From the NCBI GenBank assembly GCA_937976375.1, contig CALJRU010000062.1, forward strand, positions 1 to 32,334: a stretch of DNA of 32,334 nt. The letters run 5' to 3'. Made by a program: the position numbers and the translations under genes. Source of the DNA: an uncultured Peptococcaceae bacterium. Its GTDB lineage: Bacteria > Bacillota > Peptococcia > Peptococcales > Peptococcaceae. Under the pieces are notes generated by a model. The model had not been told where the DNA came from. It worked only from the letters and a program-made list of their open reading frames with translations, and did not search any database. Below are positions 6,662 through 15,472 of this stretch, one piece after another. The stretch's first letter is position 1. Each line of letters begins with the position of its first letter.

Positions 6662-7234
6662 ATGGAGCAATTAAAACAACGCATTTTACAGGACGGCGTC
6701 GTAAAGCCCGGCAATGTCCTCAAGGTCGACAGCTTTTTAAACCATCAAATGGACATTGCCTTTATCAATGAAATTGGCAAAGAATTTAAGCGTCGTTTCG
6801 CCGACACCCCGATCAACAAAATATTAACGATCGAAGCTTCCGGCATTGGCATCGCCTGTCTTACTGCACAGCATTTCGATGTGCCCGTGGTGTTTGCCAA
6901 AAAATCACAAAGCATCAATCTTGATGGCGATCTTTACCATTCTAAAGTAGAATCCTTCACCCATAAAAAAGTCTACGATGTTGTTGTCAGCAAGAAATTT
7001 CTCGGTCCTGACGACCACATCCTCGTCATCGATGACTTTCTGGCAAATGGCTGCGCTTTGCAGGGGTTGATCGAAATCATCGAGGCTTCTGGTGCCACCC
7101 TTGAAGGCTGCGGCATTGTCATTGAAAAAGGCTTCCAACACGGTGGTGACCGTTTGCGCGAACGAGGGATCCGTGTAGAATCCCTAGCCATTATTGAAAG
7201 TATGACCAGCGACAGTCTGGCCTTTCGCGCCTAA
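6662..7234 (+). CDS. xpt: Xanthine phosphoribosyltransferase
   Basis: Encodes 190 residues from ATG 6662, behind GGGAGGAT; the length is that of the Xpt family. It transfers the 5-phosphoribosyl group from PRPP to xanthine, salvaging it as XMP for GMP synthesis in the cytoplasm. The start 'MEQLKQRILQDGVVKPGNVL' and 'VDSFLNHQMD' are typical of Xpt. The PRPP loop is 'VIDDFLANGCALQG', about residues 121-134, and 'KKSQSINLDGDLYHS' matches the flexible region of the family. It appears monocistronic: its own promoter lies upstream and a hairpin at 7269-7298 follows. There is no adjacent xanthine permease. Confidence 0.93.
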   Translation: MEQLKQRILQDGVVKPGNVLKVDSFLNHQMDIAFINEIGKEFKRRFADTPINKILTIEASGIGIACLTAQHFDVPVVFAKKSQSINLDGDLYHSKVESFTHKKVYDVVVSKKFLGPDDHILVIDDFLANGCALQGLIEIIEASGATLEGCGIVIEKGFQHGGDRLRERGIRVESLAIIESMTSDSLAFRA

Positions 7235-7267
7235 AACTGGCACCTAATCTGAACCTATCAATATTTC

Positions 7268-7305
7268 TAAAGCTGGCTCTTTTAAGAAGGCCAGCTTTAT
7301 TTTAT
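7268..7305 (+). terminator. xpt terminator
   Basis: AAAGCTGGC (7269-7277) pairs with GCCAGCTTT (7290-7298), followed by a T-rich stretch (TTATTTTAT). Confidence 0.75.
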
Positions 7306-7338
7306 GATAAGTCCAGTAAAACAAAGGAGTGATCTCTG

Positions 7339-7866
7339 ATGAACTGGAAAACAAAACAACTCGTTCTTACCGCGCTTTTTGCAGCCCTGACCTGTGTCGC
7401 CACCATGGTCATCCGCATTCCTGTGCCCAGCACTGGCGGCTATATTCATCCTGGTGATGCGCTCGTCATCTTCTGCGGCATCTTTCTCGGCCCTGTCAAC
7501 GGCTTTCTAGCTGCCGGCATCGGTGCTGGGATGGCCGATCTTTTTGGCGGCTATTTCTTTTACATCCCGGCCACTTTTTTGATCAAAGGCGTCGTTGCTG
7601 CGCTTACCGCCTTGATCTACCAACGTGTCAAGCCACTGCCAAAGGGACATATTCTTGGTGTTGTGCTTGGCGGTATTGTCGACACACTCTTTGTTGCCGG
7701 CGGGTATTTTATCTTTGAATATTTTTTCTACGGATGGGGCGCCGCCGCCAGCATTCCTGCCAACATCGTTCAAGGAATCAGTGGGCTTGTCATCGCCCTT
7801 GTTCTCTCTCCAGCACTGTCTGCTTTGCCAGCCGGTGTTTTATCTGAAAAGCTTCGCCAGCACTAA
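7339..7866 (+). CDS. ECF transporter S-component, substrate unknown
   Basis: Encodes 175 residues from ATG 7339, with AAAGGAGTGAT upstream. It has about six membrane spans, an N-terminal 'LVLTALFAALTCVATMV' (the alanine-rich helix used by S-components to dock on EcfT) and 'GYIHPGDALVIFCGIFLGP', a motif common to the PF12822/PF07155 S-component group. It should bind a vitamin-like substrate and share a common EcfA/EcfT energising module, which is not encoded in this window. The gene stands alone between two hairpins and no riboswitch is visible upstream, so the substrate cannot be assigned. Confidence 0.85.
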   Translation: MNWKTKQLVLTALFAALTCVATMVIRIPVPSTGGYIHPGDALVIFCGIFLGPVNGFLAAGIGAGMADLFGGYFFYIPATFLIKGVVAALTALIYQRVKPLPKGHILGVVLGGIVDTLFVAGGYFIFEYFFYGWGAAASIPANIVQGISGLVIALVLSPALSALPAGVLSEKLRQH

Positions 7867-7905
7867 AAAAGAGGTTCAGATCACATGGATCTGAACCTCT
7901 TTTTT
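7865..7905. terminator. Bidirectional terminator between convergent genes
   Basis: AAAAAAGAGGTTCAGATC (7865-7882) pairs with GATCTGAACCTCTTTTTT (7888-7905) around a five-base loop. A- and T-runs on both sides allow use on both strands. It ends the S-component gene and overlaps the stop of the minus-strand metallo-hydrolase. Confidence 0.9.
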
Positions 7906-8716
7906 ATGCATCAATGGTTAATGACAAACCAACACCTACTTCTGTCACTGGAAGGCGCGCCAACATACGCGCCTTTGCTGCCAACGACACACAATGACAT
8001 GGGTAACATAGGGAAAGCTGCTGCGCAGCCAGATAATCCACAGTCTGCGTCAAGCGCGCATCATCTTTGAAAAGATGAAAACCACCGATGACACCCAACA
8101 CCCGTTCATCATCACAAACTTGCTTGGCATATTCGATGATGTTACAAATACCACTATGAGAGCATCCCGTGATAACGAAGAGTCCTGCGTTGCTTTGATA
8201 CACCAGCGCGCTGTCTTCGTTCACCGTATCTGGCTCCCATTGTCCATCACGCTGTCGTTCCCCCATTGCATAGGAAGGTTCAAAGGCCAATGTGCGCGGA
8301 ATCTCACCAAGAAAGATCAAACGCTCCGTCAATTGAATCGGCGTCGTACTTGGCTGGTAGTCACATAAAGCAGCAATTTCTTCCGAACGATACGGCGCAC
8401 CAATTGACAGGTCACCACTGCGCTTGGGCCAAAAACAATCTGGATGCGCAATCAACGGTGTCTGACGCAAATCATACCGTGCGAACAAGGCTGGCAGCCC
8501 CTGTGTATGATCATCGTGCCCATGAGAAAGAACCATATGCGTCAAACAACTTAAATCAATGCCCATTTTATCTGCATTTTTTAGAAATGCATCGGAATAG
8601 CCTGCGTCGAAAAGCACACGCACTGCGCCTTCTTCAATATAAAAACTCAATGCTGGCTCGCCGAGAAAATATTGATCAATAAAGGTATTGTTGTCGATCA
8701 AAACCGTTAATTTCAT
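7904..8716 (-). CDS. Metallo-beta-lactamase-fold hydrolase (COG1237-like)
   Basis: Encodes 270 residues from ATG 8716, nine bases after AGGAG; an ATG at 8722 is also possible. The metal-binding motif is SHGHDDH (residues 64-70), followed by 'GCSHSGICNII' and 'IGGFHLF', which supply further metal ligands. The N-terminus 'MKLTVLIDNNTFID' and overall layout match COG1237 proteins, relatives of the methanopterin-pathway RFAP synthase-like group. In bacteria their substrate is generally unknown. The gene lies alone, convergent with the ECF S-component, with terminators on both sides. Confidence 0.85.
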   Translation of the reverse strand: MKLTVLIDNNTFIDQYFLGEPALSFYIEEGAVRVLFDAGYSDAFLKNADKMGIDLSCLTHMVLSHGHDDHTQGLPALFARYDLRQTPLIAHPDCFWPKRSGDLSIGAPYRSEEIAALCDYQPSTTPIQLTERLIFLGEIPRTLAFEPSYAMGERQRDGQWEPDTVNEDSALVYQSNAGLFVITGCSHSGICNIIEYAKQVCDDERVLGVIGGFHLFKDDARLTQTVDYLAAQQLSLCYPCHCVSLAAKARMLARLPVTEVGVGLSLTIDA

Positions 8717-8812
8717 TATCATCCGCTCCTTTCTTCATATTTTCAACAGATCTTTCAGGCGGCAAATTTTTGCTCTCTTTTCCAAATTGCGCAAAACCAC
8801 ATCCTTACGAAG

Positions 8813-8847
8813 AAAAAGCTCTACGCCAATAACCGTAGAGCTTTTTT
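8813..8847. terminator. Terminator of the fdx-hydS-phosphatase operon
   Basis: AAAAAGCTCTACG (8813-8825) pairs with CGTAGAGCTTTTT (8834-8846). It lies 19 bases past the stop of the minus-strand phosphatase gene, and the A-run gives a T-run in that transcript. Confidence 0.88.
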
Positions 8848-8865
8848 CCGAGATTCTCTGCGCTA

Positions 8866-10011
8866 TCAATCATATTGGAAGATTTCTACAACCTTACCAA
8901 TACTGCGCAATTTGTCCGCCAGTTTTTCAACAATCACATCGCGCAAATCGATATCGAGCGGCATATTGTCTTTCATGGCAATATTGGTCGCCATCCCCTG
9001 CAGAAATACAATACGATCACTCTCAAGAATTTTCTCAAGTAATTGGGTGGCGCCATCCTCTGTCTTAGGAATCTCTTGATCTTCCAACAGGTTCATCACT
9101 GCAGACAGGGTAATAATGCCTTCTGTCACCAAATCCACGCCTTCAATGCGAGAGGTTGGCGGGATTTTTTTATTAACATACTTAAAATCAGAAAATATTT
9201 TTTTGCCAGTTTCTCGCGCATAAATCTGTGCTGTGGTGCCCCCACAAATCACATGCGTGCCCTCTGTGGCTTCAAAACGTGACACCATACGCGCATCATC
9301 GTGTGGATTGACTGGCGGTCCTGTCATGATAACCATGCTTTGTTCTTCTTTTAAGCGAACAACAACCGCTGTGGTGTCATCCCCTGGTTCACCCATATAA
9401 TAGCTTTTACAGATGTTAACAATCTTCCAAGCGATGCTCTGAACATTGTCGTCAAGGTCACAAAAACGTTCCAAAGTATCAATAAGTCCATCGGTACCTA
9501 AGCCAAACGGCAGCATTTCGCCTAAGCCTGCCTGTACAACGCCATCGCTGACGATAACAATCGTTTCTCCAGCTTCCAATCGAAAGCTGGTTTCATGGAT
9601 CGTCTTGCCATTCGCCTCTGTCGGATTGGTTTCAATGGCAAAAATCTGTTTGTCCTTGGTAATTCGAACCATTGGACAGCCATCAAAATCAACCATATAA
9701 ACGACACCATTATTGTATAAACGTAAAATTGAAAACGTCGAATATGCCACACCACGTTCCGAACAGGTTGGCAGCGTATTGACCAGCGTGTCGACCACAT
9801 CTTCAATTGGCACGTCAGCAGCAATCATCTTTGAACAAATTTTCGCAGTCAGAGAACTTAAAATATTTGCCTTTACTCCGCTGCCTAATCCATCAGACAA
9901 AACGATGACCGTTTCATCTGCATTGCGGATGATTTCTACATTATCGCCGCAGAGTTCTTCGCCAACATGCTTGAGCTGAGCAATACCGACTTCACCGATA
10001 ATTGCAGCCAT
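8866..10011 (-). CDS. SpoIIE-type PP2C serine phosphatase of the hydrogenase locus
   Basis: Encodes 381 residues from ATG 10011, one base after the stop of the sensory hydrogenase gene. Residues 1-220 are a PP2C/SpoIIE phosphatase with the metal-binding aspartates in 'VIVLSDGLGSG' (D40), 'IVIVSDGV' (D156) and 'GEPGDDTTAVVV' (D211/D212). Residues from about 225 to 381 form a second domain ('SMVIMTGPPVNPHDDA', 'HVICGGTTAQI') that I cannot assign. The enzyme should remove phosphate from a serine or threonine of a partner such as an anti-sigma antagonist. No kinase or antagonist is encoded next to it. Similar phosphatases occur beside [FeFe]-hydrogenase genes in other anaerobes, which suggests a hydrogenase-linked signalling role. 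Confidence 0.88.
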   Translation of the reverse strand: MAAIIGEVGIAQLKHVGEELCGDNVEIIRNADETVIVLSDGLGSGVKANILSSLTAKICSKMIAADVPIEDVVDTLVNTLPTCSERGVAYSTFSILRLYNNGVVYMVDFDGCPMVRITKDKQIFAIETNPTEANGKTIHETSFRLEAGETIVIVSDGVVQAGLGEMLPFGLGTDGLIDTLERFCDLDDNVQSIAWKIVNICKSYYMGEPGDDTTAVVVRLKEEQSMVIMTGPPVNPHDDARMVSRFEATEGTHVICGGTTAQIYARETGKKIFSDFKYVNKKIPPTSRIEGVDLVTEGIITLSAVMNLLEDQEIPKTEDGATQLLEKILESDRIVFLQGMATNIAMKDNMPLDIDLRDVIVEKLADKLRSIGKVVEIFQYD

Positions 10012-10012
10012 T

Positions 10013-11716
10013 TTAAGTCAACTCCTTCTCCCGTTCAAATTCCTGAATCAGCTTTAACAGCGTAATCTTAGTGGCAGCTGTTGTTTCGCCAAGACGGTTA
10101 GCAATTTCCTGAGCGGTGCGCATTTGATCATCAATAACCTGGTTTGCATTGACCAAAAGCTCGCGTTTAACGGAATTGAACTGTTCTCGCTGTTTTTCAC
10201 TATCGGTAATATCAACAATAAATGCAACGTAGCGCTCGCTGTCCAATGGTTGAATCGTTTGTTGTGTCCAGATGCCCAAATCTTTAAACGCAATCTTAAT
10301 GTTGCGCACAATTTCACCTTTTTCAACAGTTTTACGCATATACCGCACATCAAAGTAATCCGAAATCTTGCCGCCCACATCCATGTGATAAGGGCCAAAC
10401 ATTTTCTGAATATATGGATTCAGCTGTAGAATTGTATAGTTTTTATCAAAGACAAGAATCCCACTGGCAATATTATTAACAACCGAATTCGCGAAAGACT
10501 CAGCCTTGCTTTTCAAGTAACTGATGCACATATCTCGTGTTGCTTCGCCACGCACCACCGCAGCACTTTTTGCGTAACAGGTATCATATCCACACGCACC
10601 ACAATTGAGAATGGTTGCATCTGTGTCCTTGAAACACGCATCCATTTCCTCACGTACCGCTTGAGAATCTGCCTTCGGACGATCATACTTTCTATTTTCA
10701 AAAGTTGTTTCCTCAACAGGAACACTTAGACGAAATGTTGGTAAATAAACGCGATCACCATTGTATTGCTTGATACGCAGACAACGACCAAATACACTAT
10801 CTGGACTTAAAATATCCACGCTGGTCACACAGCCACTTTCACATGCCATAAGCTCTAAAAATTGCACTTCTTCGCACAATCCCTGATCCTTATTTTTCAG
10901 GATATCGATGCACGCATCCAACCCAGAATACCACTCTACAGCATTTCTATCCACAACTGCATCATCGATCAATCGGCTTGCTAAATTACCCACAACGGAG
11001 AACGCATAACCGCCTTCAAACTCTACATAATATGGCTCTTCGGCTTCTTCATAGTTACGAACCACAGGATTATAACGAATGATACGCTCCAATTCTGATA
11101 ACGTAATCAAATAATCAATGTCTTCATCATTCTGGCGATTATAAAACTCTGCGGTGCAGCTTGCCGCATGCACCACCATATGATTCGGAAACCTTTTCTT
11201 GAGATCTCGAGCATGAATAGAAGCAAGGCTTGGCAGCGGCATCAAATGTTCGATCCATTCTGGAAAATGCTGCTCAACAAGATTAACAACAACCGGGCAA
11301 TGGCTGGAAAGCACCAATTTGTCACTGGCTCGAACAAAGTCCTTCACTTCATGGATAACATCCTCTTCCAGTACATCCATCTCTTCAATATAATCGAAGC
11401 CAACGCCATATGCTTTTTGAGCAAGCTCAAAAATTGGCATTTTACATGCCAAAAGTCCCATTTCGCCAACACTCAGCACCAATGGTTTGCCTTCGTTCAA
11501 GGCACGTACAACAAAGTCCATGTCACTGATGATACGCTTGGTTTTCTGAGGACATTCTCTGATGCATTCTCCGCAAACCACACATGATTCAGTAATGATT
11601 CGTGCGCGGCCTGATGAAAACTCAATGGCATCCAACGGACATTTTCTCAAGCAACGATAACAATCCAGGCAATTCGAGTTATCCTTGTTAACAATCGGAA
11701 ACGGAAAATGTTTCAT
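10013..11716 (-). CDS. HydS-like sensory [FeFe]-hydrogenase homologue with PAS domain
   Basis: Encodes 567 residues from ATG 11716 (TAATG overlap with the ferredoxin-like gene). Domains in order: two [4Fe-4S] ferredoxin motifs (C16-C19-C22-C26 and C45-C48-C51-C55); a hydrogenase large-subunit domain, about 75-320; an FeS motif C372-x2-C375-x4-C380...C397; a PAS domain, about 408-515; and a helical tail. Aligned by eye, the four Cys that hold the H-cluster [4Fe-4S] remain (C140, C187, C292, C296). The proton-transfer Cys is His139, and the second loop 'AASCTAEF' lacks the Lys of the catalytic motif. This is the pattern of a sensor rather than a producer of H2. There is no kinase domain, so the output probably goes through the adjacent phosphatase. 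Confidence 0.85.
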   Translation of the reverse strand: MKHFPFPIVNKDNSNCLDCYRCLRKCPLDAIEFSSGRARIITESCVVCGECIRECPQKTKRIISDMDFVVRALNEGKPLVLSVGEMGLLACKMPIFELAQKAYGVGFDYIEEMDVLEEDVIHEVKDFVRASDKLVLSSHCPVVVNLVEQHFPEWIEHLMPLPSLASIHARDLKKRFPNHMVVHAASCTAEFYNRQNDEDIDYLITLSELERIIRYNPVVRNYEEAEEPYYVEFEGGYAFSVVGNLASRLIDDAVVDRNAVEWYSGLDACIDILKNKDQGLCEEVQFLELMACESGCVTSVDILSPDSVFGRCLRIKQYNGDRVYLPTFRLSVPVEETTFENRKYDRPKADSQAVREEMDACFKDTDATILNCGACGYDTCYAKSAAVVRGEATRDMCISYLKSKAESFANSVVNNIASGILVFDKNYTILQLNPYIQKMFGPYHMDVGGKISDYFDVRYMRKTVEKGEIVRNIKIAFKDLGIWTQQTIQPLDSERYVAFIVDITDSEKQREQFNSVKRELLVNANQVIDDQMRTAQEIANRLGETTAATKITLLKLIQEFEREKELT

Positions 11717-11961
11717 TACTCTCCCCCCAATGCAATATCTACCAACCGTGGCACATCTTCTGGTGTCACATGTCCATAAGTTACATTATTCACTTCTACA
11801 TTGATCCCCTCAAGACATCTTTTTTTGCAAAAACATCCCATGAGCTTAATTTTATCCCCAGCGCCTCTGTCCTCAATCTCTTTTTGGAAAATCTGAACCA
11901 AATTCGGTGCCCCTTTGATATGACACGCACTACCCATACAAATTTTTATTTCACTTGACAT
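11716..11961 (-). CDS. Thioredoxin-like [2Fe-2S] ferredoxin (NuoE-type domain)
   Basis: Encodes 81 residues from ATG 11961, with AAGGA upstream; an in-frame codon at 11985 lies before that site. The fold is the thioredoxin-like [2Fe-2S] domain with ligands C8-x4-C13 ('CMGSACHIKG') and C45-x3-C49 ('CFCKKRC'), plus a third Cys at 43. It probably carries electrons to or from the neighbouring HydS-like protein. It is the first gene of the ferredoxin, HydS and phosphatase block. A TTGACA on the minus strand near 12036-12041 is a candidate -35, but the -10 is unclear. Confidence 0.88.
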   Translation of the reverse strand: MSSEIKICMGSACHIKGAPNLVQIFQKEIEDRGAGDKIKLMGCFCKKRCLEGINVEVNNVTYGHVTPEDVPRLVDIALGGE

Positions 11962-12147
11962 ATTAACCCATCCTTTTATCAACAACTGTCTCTAAAACTA
12001 TTCTCATCTCTTTTATAATGTCAAAAATTACGAACAACACATTTTCTATATTTTACCACAATTCATACAATTATTCTTCTATTTATAATCTTTTTTTAGT
12101 TTCGAAGTGATTTTTCGTCCCTAAAAAACTTTAACGCTCAGAAACAG

Positions 12148-12180
12148 AAAAAGAGGACCGCAAATAATGCGGTCCCCTCG
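12148..12180 (-). terminator. hndD terminator
   Basis: On the minus strand GGACCGCA (12162-12155 complement) and TGCGGTCC (12175-12168 complement) form an 8-bp stem, followed by TCTTTTT. It lies 17 bases after the hndD stop. The rest of 11962-12150 is AT-rich with no gene. Confidence 0.8.
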
Positions 12181-12196
12181 AGACAGGTGTGTCAAA

Positions 12197-13957
12197 TCAA
12201 TATTTATCTTGTGCAATATAATGAGTATGCAGCTGCTGATGCGCCAGTTCACTGCCTGGTTCACCATAGTAGTCACGATACAATGCCAGAACAGACTGGT
12301 TTTCGTGAGACTTGCGATGTGGCATATTCTTGTCGATTTCGTAAATGGCTTTCATTCTCTTCAAAATAACTTGTTCGTCACCATGATGGTATGGCTGACC
12401 AGCACCGCCAATGCAGCCACCTTTGCAAGCCATAACTTCGATCGCATGATATCCATTTGGATTGCCAGCGCGCACTTCATCCATAATGATCTTTGCATTA
12501 CCAAGCCCGTGTGCTACAGCAATCTTCAAAGGAATGCCATCAACATCGATCGTTGCAACGCGAATACCTTCGAAGCCGCGGAGTTCTTCAAAATCAATCT
12601 TAGGCAGTGGTTTACCGGTCTGCAGTTCATAAGCAGTACGAACAGCAGCTTCAATAACCCCACCAGTAGAGCCAAAGATAACAGCAGCCCCAGTAGATTC
12701 ACCGAGTGGATCATCAAAATCAGATTCTGGCAATTCTGCAAGGTCAATATCTTTTAACTTAATCAAACGTGCTAATTCACGAGTAGACAGAACGATATCA
12801 ACATCTGGATTACCATTGACAGAGAACTCTGGACGTGTTGCTTCTGTCTTTTTAGCTAAGCATGGCATAACGGAAACCATGACGAGTTTTTCACGAGGCA
12901 CACCCAGTTTTTCTGCAAGATAATTCTTTGCTACAGCACCAAACATCTGTTGTGGAGATTTTGCAGTTGATGGATACTGTAAAAGATCAGAATATTGGGT
13001 TTCATAGAAGTTGGCCCATGCTGGGCAGCAAGAGGTCATAATTGGCAGAGGACCTTCTTCGCCGTTCAAGAAACGACGCAGACGCTGTAACAGCTCAGTG
13101 CCTTCTTCCATGATCGTCAAGTCTGCAGAGAAATCGGTGTCATATACATGATCGAAACCAATCATACGCAATGCTGTTGCCATCTTACCAGTTGCGATAG
13201 AGCCCGGTTCCATGCCGAATGGTTCACCAATCGCTACACGAACAGATGGAGCAGTTTGTACGATAACGGTCTTTTCTGGGTCAGCAATAGCATCAATAAC
13301 TTCCCAAGTTGCATCTTTTTGAACCAATGCACCAGTTGGGCAAACAGCTACACACTGACCGCAATGGGTGCAGCGAGTTTCAAGCAATGGTGATTCAAAT
13401 GCAGGCATAATAACTGCGTCAAAACCACGGCCAACCGCTGAAAGAGCACCAACTTTTTGTACTTCGTTGCACATGGTTTCGCAACGACGGCACATGATGC
13501 ACTTGTTCATATCACGAACCAAAGAGTTGGTATTGTCAAGCTTATACGTAGACTGAGACTTACCAGTGATGCGAACATCATCGATATCCAAACGAGCTGC
13601 AACGGCCTGCAGTTCACAGTCACCATTCTTCAAGCAAGTCAAACAAGTTTTTGGATGGTCAGAGATCAACAGCTCAACAACGGTTCTGCGTGCTTGCAAA
13701 ACACGTGCAGAGTTGGTGATAACTTCCATACCAGGGGATACTGGTGTTGCGCAGGATGGCATCAGAGCGCGTTTGCCCTTGACTTCAACAACGCATACAC
13801 GGCAGGATGCTGGATGGTTGTCCATTTCTGTGCCATGCAGATGCATATGGCAGAGAGTAGGAATCCAGATATCAAGTTTTTTAGCGGCATCGAGAATAGT
13901 GCTGCCCGCAGGGACAGTGACTTCACGCCCGTTAATTGTTAAGGTTACATCGCTCAT
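12197..13957 (-). CDS. hndD: [FeFe]-hydrogenase catalytic subunit (HndD/HydA)
   Basis: Encodes 586 residues from ATG 13957 behind GGAGGAGA. It reduces protons or oxidises H2 at the H-cluster as part of a soluble NAD(P)-linked complex. Domains in order: plant-type [2Fe-2S] (C36, C52, C55, C69); His-Cys [4Fe-4S] (H101, C105, C108, C114); two [4Fe-4S] clusters (C153/156/159...206); catalytic domain; C-terminal small-subunit region. The H-cluster motifs are intact: TSCCPAW (C310 proton transfer, C311), MPCLAKK (C366, K369/K370) and 'EVMACKGGCIGGAGQP' (C511, C515). Length and domain order match HndD of Desulfovibrio and the catalytic subunit of bifurcating hydrogenases. Confidence 0.97.
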   Translation of the reverse strand: MSDVTLTINGREVTVPAGSTILDAAKKLDIWIPTLCHMHLHGTEMDNHPASCRVCVVEVKGKRALMPSCATPVSPGMEVITNSARVLQARRTVVELLISDHPKTCLTCLKNGDCELQAVAARLDIDDVRITGKSQSTYKLDNTNSLVRDMNKCIMCRRCETMCNEVQKVGALSAVGRGFDAVIMPAFESPLLETRCTHCGQCVAVCPTGALVQKDATWEVIDAIADPEKTVIVQTAPSVRVAIGEPFGMEPGSIATGKMATALRMIGFDHVYDTDFSADLTIMEEGTELLQRLRRFLNGEEGPLPIMTSCCPAWANFYETQYSDLLQYPSTAKSPQQMFGAVAKNYLAEKLGVPREKLVMVSVMPCLAKKTEATRPEFSVNGNPDVDIVLSTRELARLIKLKDIDLAELPESDFDDPLGESTGAAVIFGSTGGVIEAAVRTAYELQTGKPLPKIDFEELRGFEGIRVATIDVDGIPLKIAVAHGLGNAKIIMDEVRAGNPNGYHAIEVMACKGGCIGGAGQPYHHGDEQVILKRMKAIYEIDKNMPHRKSHENQSVLALYRDYYGEPGSELAHQQLHTHYIAQDKY

Positions 13958-13981
13958 ACTTCTCTTCTCCTCCTATCTCTC

Positions 13982-15457
13982 TTAACCAATGTAAATGGCA
14001 CCAAAGTTGCATTTATCCATACAGGTTCCGCACTTGATGCATTTGCTCTGATCGATGGTAAATGGGGAACGCAGAACACCAGTGATCGCATCGGCTGGGC
14101 AGTTGCGTGCGCAGAGAGAGCAGCCAGCGCAACGGCTTGGATCGATTTGATAACGGGTCATCTTTCGGCAGGTACCAGTTGGGCAACGTTTGTCGACAAC
14201 GTGGGCAACATATTCATCCCAGAAGTTTTCCATTGTGGAAAGAACAGGATTTGGTGCCGACTGGCCTAATGCGCAAAGCGCAGTATCTTTCATGGTATAG
14301 CAAATACGTTTCAATTCATCGATGTGTTCCATCTTACCACGGCCATCGGTGATCATATTCAAAAGTTCAGAAATACGGCGGGTACCAATACGGCATGGGG
14401 TGCAGCGGCCGCAAGATTCACCTTCGGAGAAGTGCAGATAGTATTTCGCAATAGAAACCATGCAGTCATCTTCGTCCATGATGATCATACCACCAGAACC
14501 CATCATCGAACCAATGGATACGAGGTTGTCATAATCAATTGGAAGATCAAGATATTTTTCTGCAATACATCCGCCAGAAGGACCACCCGTCTGTACCGCT
14601 TTGAATTTCTTGCCGCCCTTAATGCCACCACCAATATCGTAAATAATTTCACGCAAGGTGGTACCCATTGGAACTTCCACAAGACCTACATTATTAATCT
14701 TACCGGCAAGGGCGAATACTTTCGTCCCCTTGCTCTTTTCAGTACCAATGCTTGAGAACCATTTAGCACCTTTATTGATGATGGTAGGAATATTCGCAAA
14801 CGTTTCTACGTTGTTAACATTACTTGGCTTGCCCATGAATCCGCTTTCAGCTGGATATGGAGGCTTAGTGGATGGTTCTCCGCGTTTCCCTTCCATAGAA
14901 TGCAGCAATGCAGTTTCTTCACCGCAGACGAATGCGCCTGCACCAAGCGTGATTTCAATATTAAAGTCAAAACCGCTGCCCATGATATTTTTGCCAAGCA
15001 ATCCATATTCAGTTGCTTGTTCAATAGCATGTTCCAGACGATTTACAGCCAATGGATATTCTGCACGGATATAGATGCGTCCTTCATGAGCGCCAATTGC
15101 ATAACCGCAAATTGCCATTGCTTCAAGCACAGAATGTGGGTCACCTTCCAAAATGGAACGGTCCATAAATGCACCTGGGTCCCCTTCATCAGCGTTACAT
15201 ACAACATATTTTACATCAGCATCGTAAGTTGAAGCGATCTGCCACTTTTTCCCAGTTGGAAAACCGGCACCACCACGACCACGCAGTCCAGAATCCAAAA
15301 CTTCTTGAACCACTTCTGCCGGAGTCATTTCACTCAGACATTTTCCAAGCGCCATATATGCATCGTGAGCAATGCAGTCGTCAATGTCTCTTGGATTAAC
15401 GATACCGCAGTTTCTGAGGGCAATACGCAACTGCTGAACAGGCTTTTTCGTTTCCAT
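13982..15457 (-). CDS. hndC: Hydrogenase diaphorase subunit (HndC/HydB, NuoF-like)
   Basis: Encodes 491 residues from ATG 15457. It holds FMN and exchanges electrons with NAD(P)H. The nucleotide and FMN site is 'GRGGAGFPTGKKW' (60-72), with a second Gly-rich region in 'TGGPSGGCI'. The N3-type [4Fe-4S] is bound by C349-x2-C352-x2-C355 and C395. Two further [4Fe-4S] clusters form a ferredoxin tail (C443/446/449/453 and C473/476/479/483). The N-terminal thioredoxin-like domain present in some homologues is absent here and is supplied by the separate hndB gene. It lies 15 bases after hndB and 24 before hndD. In relatives this subunit is proposed to be the site of electron bifurcation with ferredoxin. 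Confidence 0.96.
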   Translation of the reverse strand: METKKPVQQLRIALRNCGIVNPRDIDDCIAHDAYMALGKCLSEMTPAEVVQEVLDSGLRGRGGAGFPTGKKWQIASTYDADVKYVVCNADEGDPGAFMDRSILEGDPHSVLEAMAICGYAIGAHEGRIYIRAEYPLAVNRLEHAIEQATEYGLLGKNIMGSGFDFNIEITLGAGAFVCGEETALLHSMEGKRGEPSTKPPYPAESGFMGKPSNVNNVETFANIPTIINKGAKWFSSIGTEKSKGTKVFALAGKINNVGLVEVPMGTTLREIIYDIGGGIKGGKKFKAVQTGGPSGGCIAEKYLDLPIDYDNLVSIGSMMGSGGMIIMDEDDCMVSIAKYYLHFSEGESCGRCTPCRIGTRRISELLNMITDGRGKMEHIDELKRICYTMKDTALCALGQSAPNPVLSTMENFWDEYVAHVVDKRCPTGTCRKMTRYQIDPSRCAGCSLCARNCPADAITGVLRSPFTIDQSKCIKCGTCMDKCNFGAIYIG

Positions 15458-15472
15458 AGTGTAACCTCCTCC

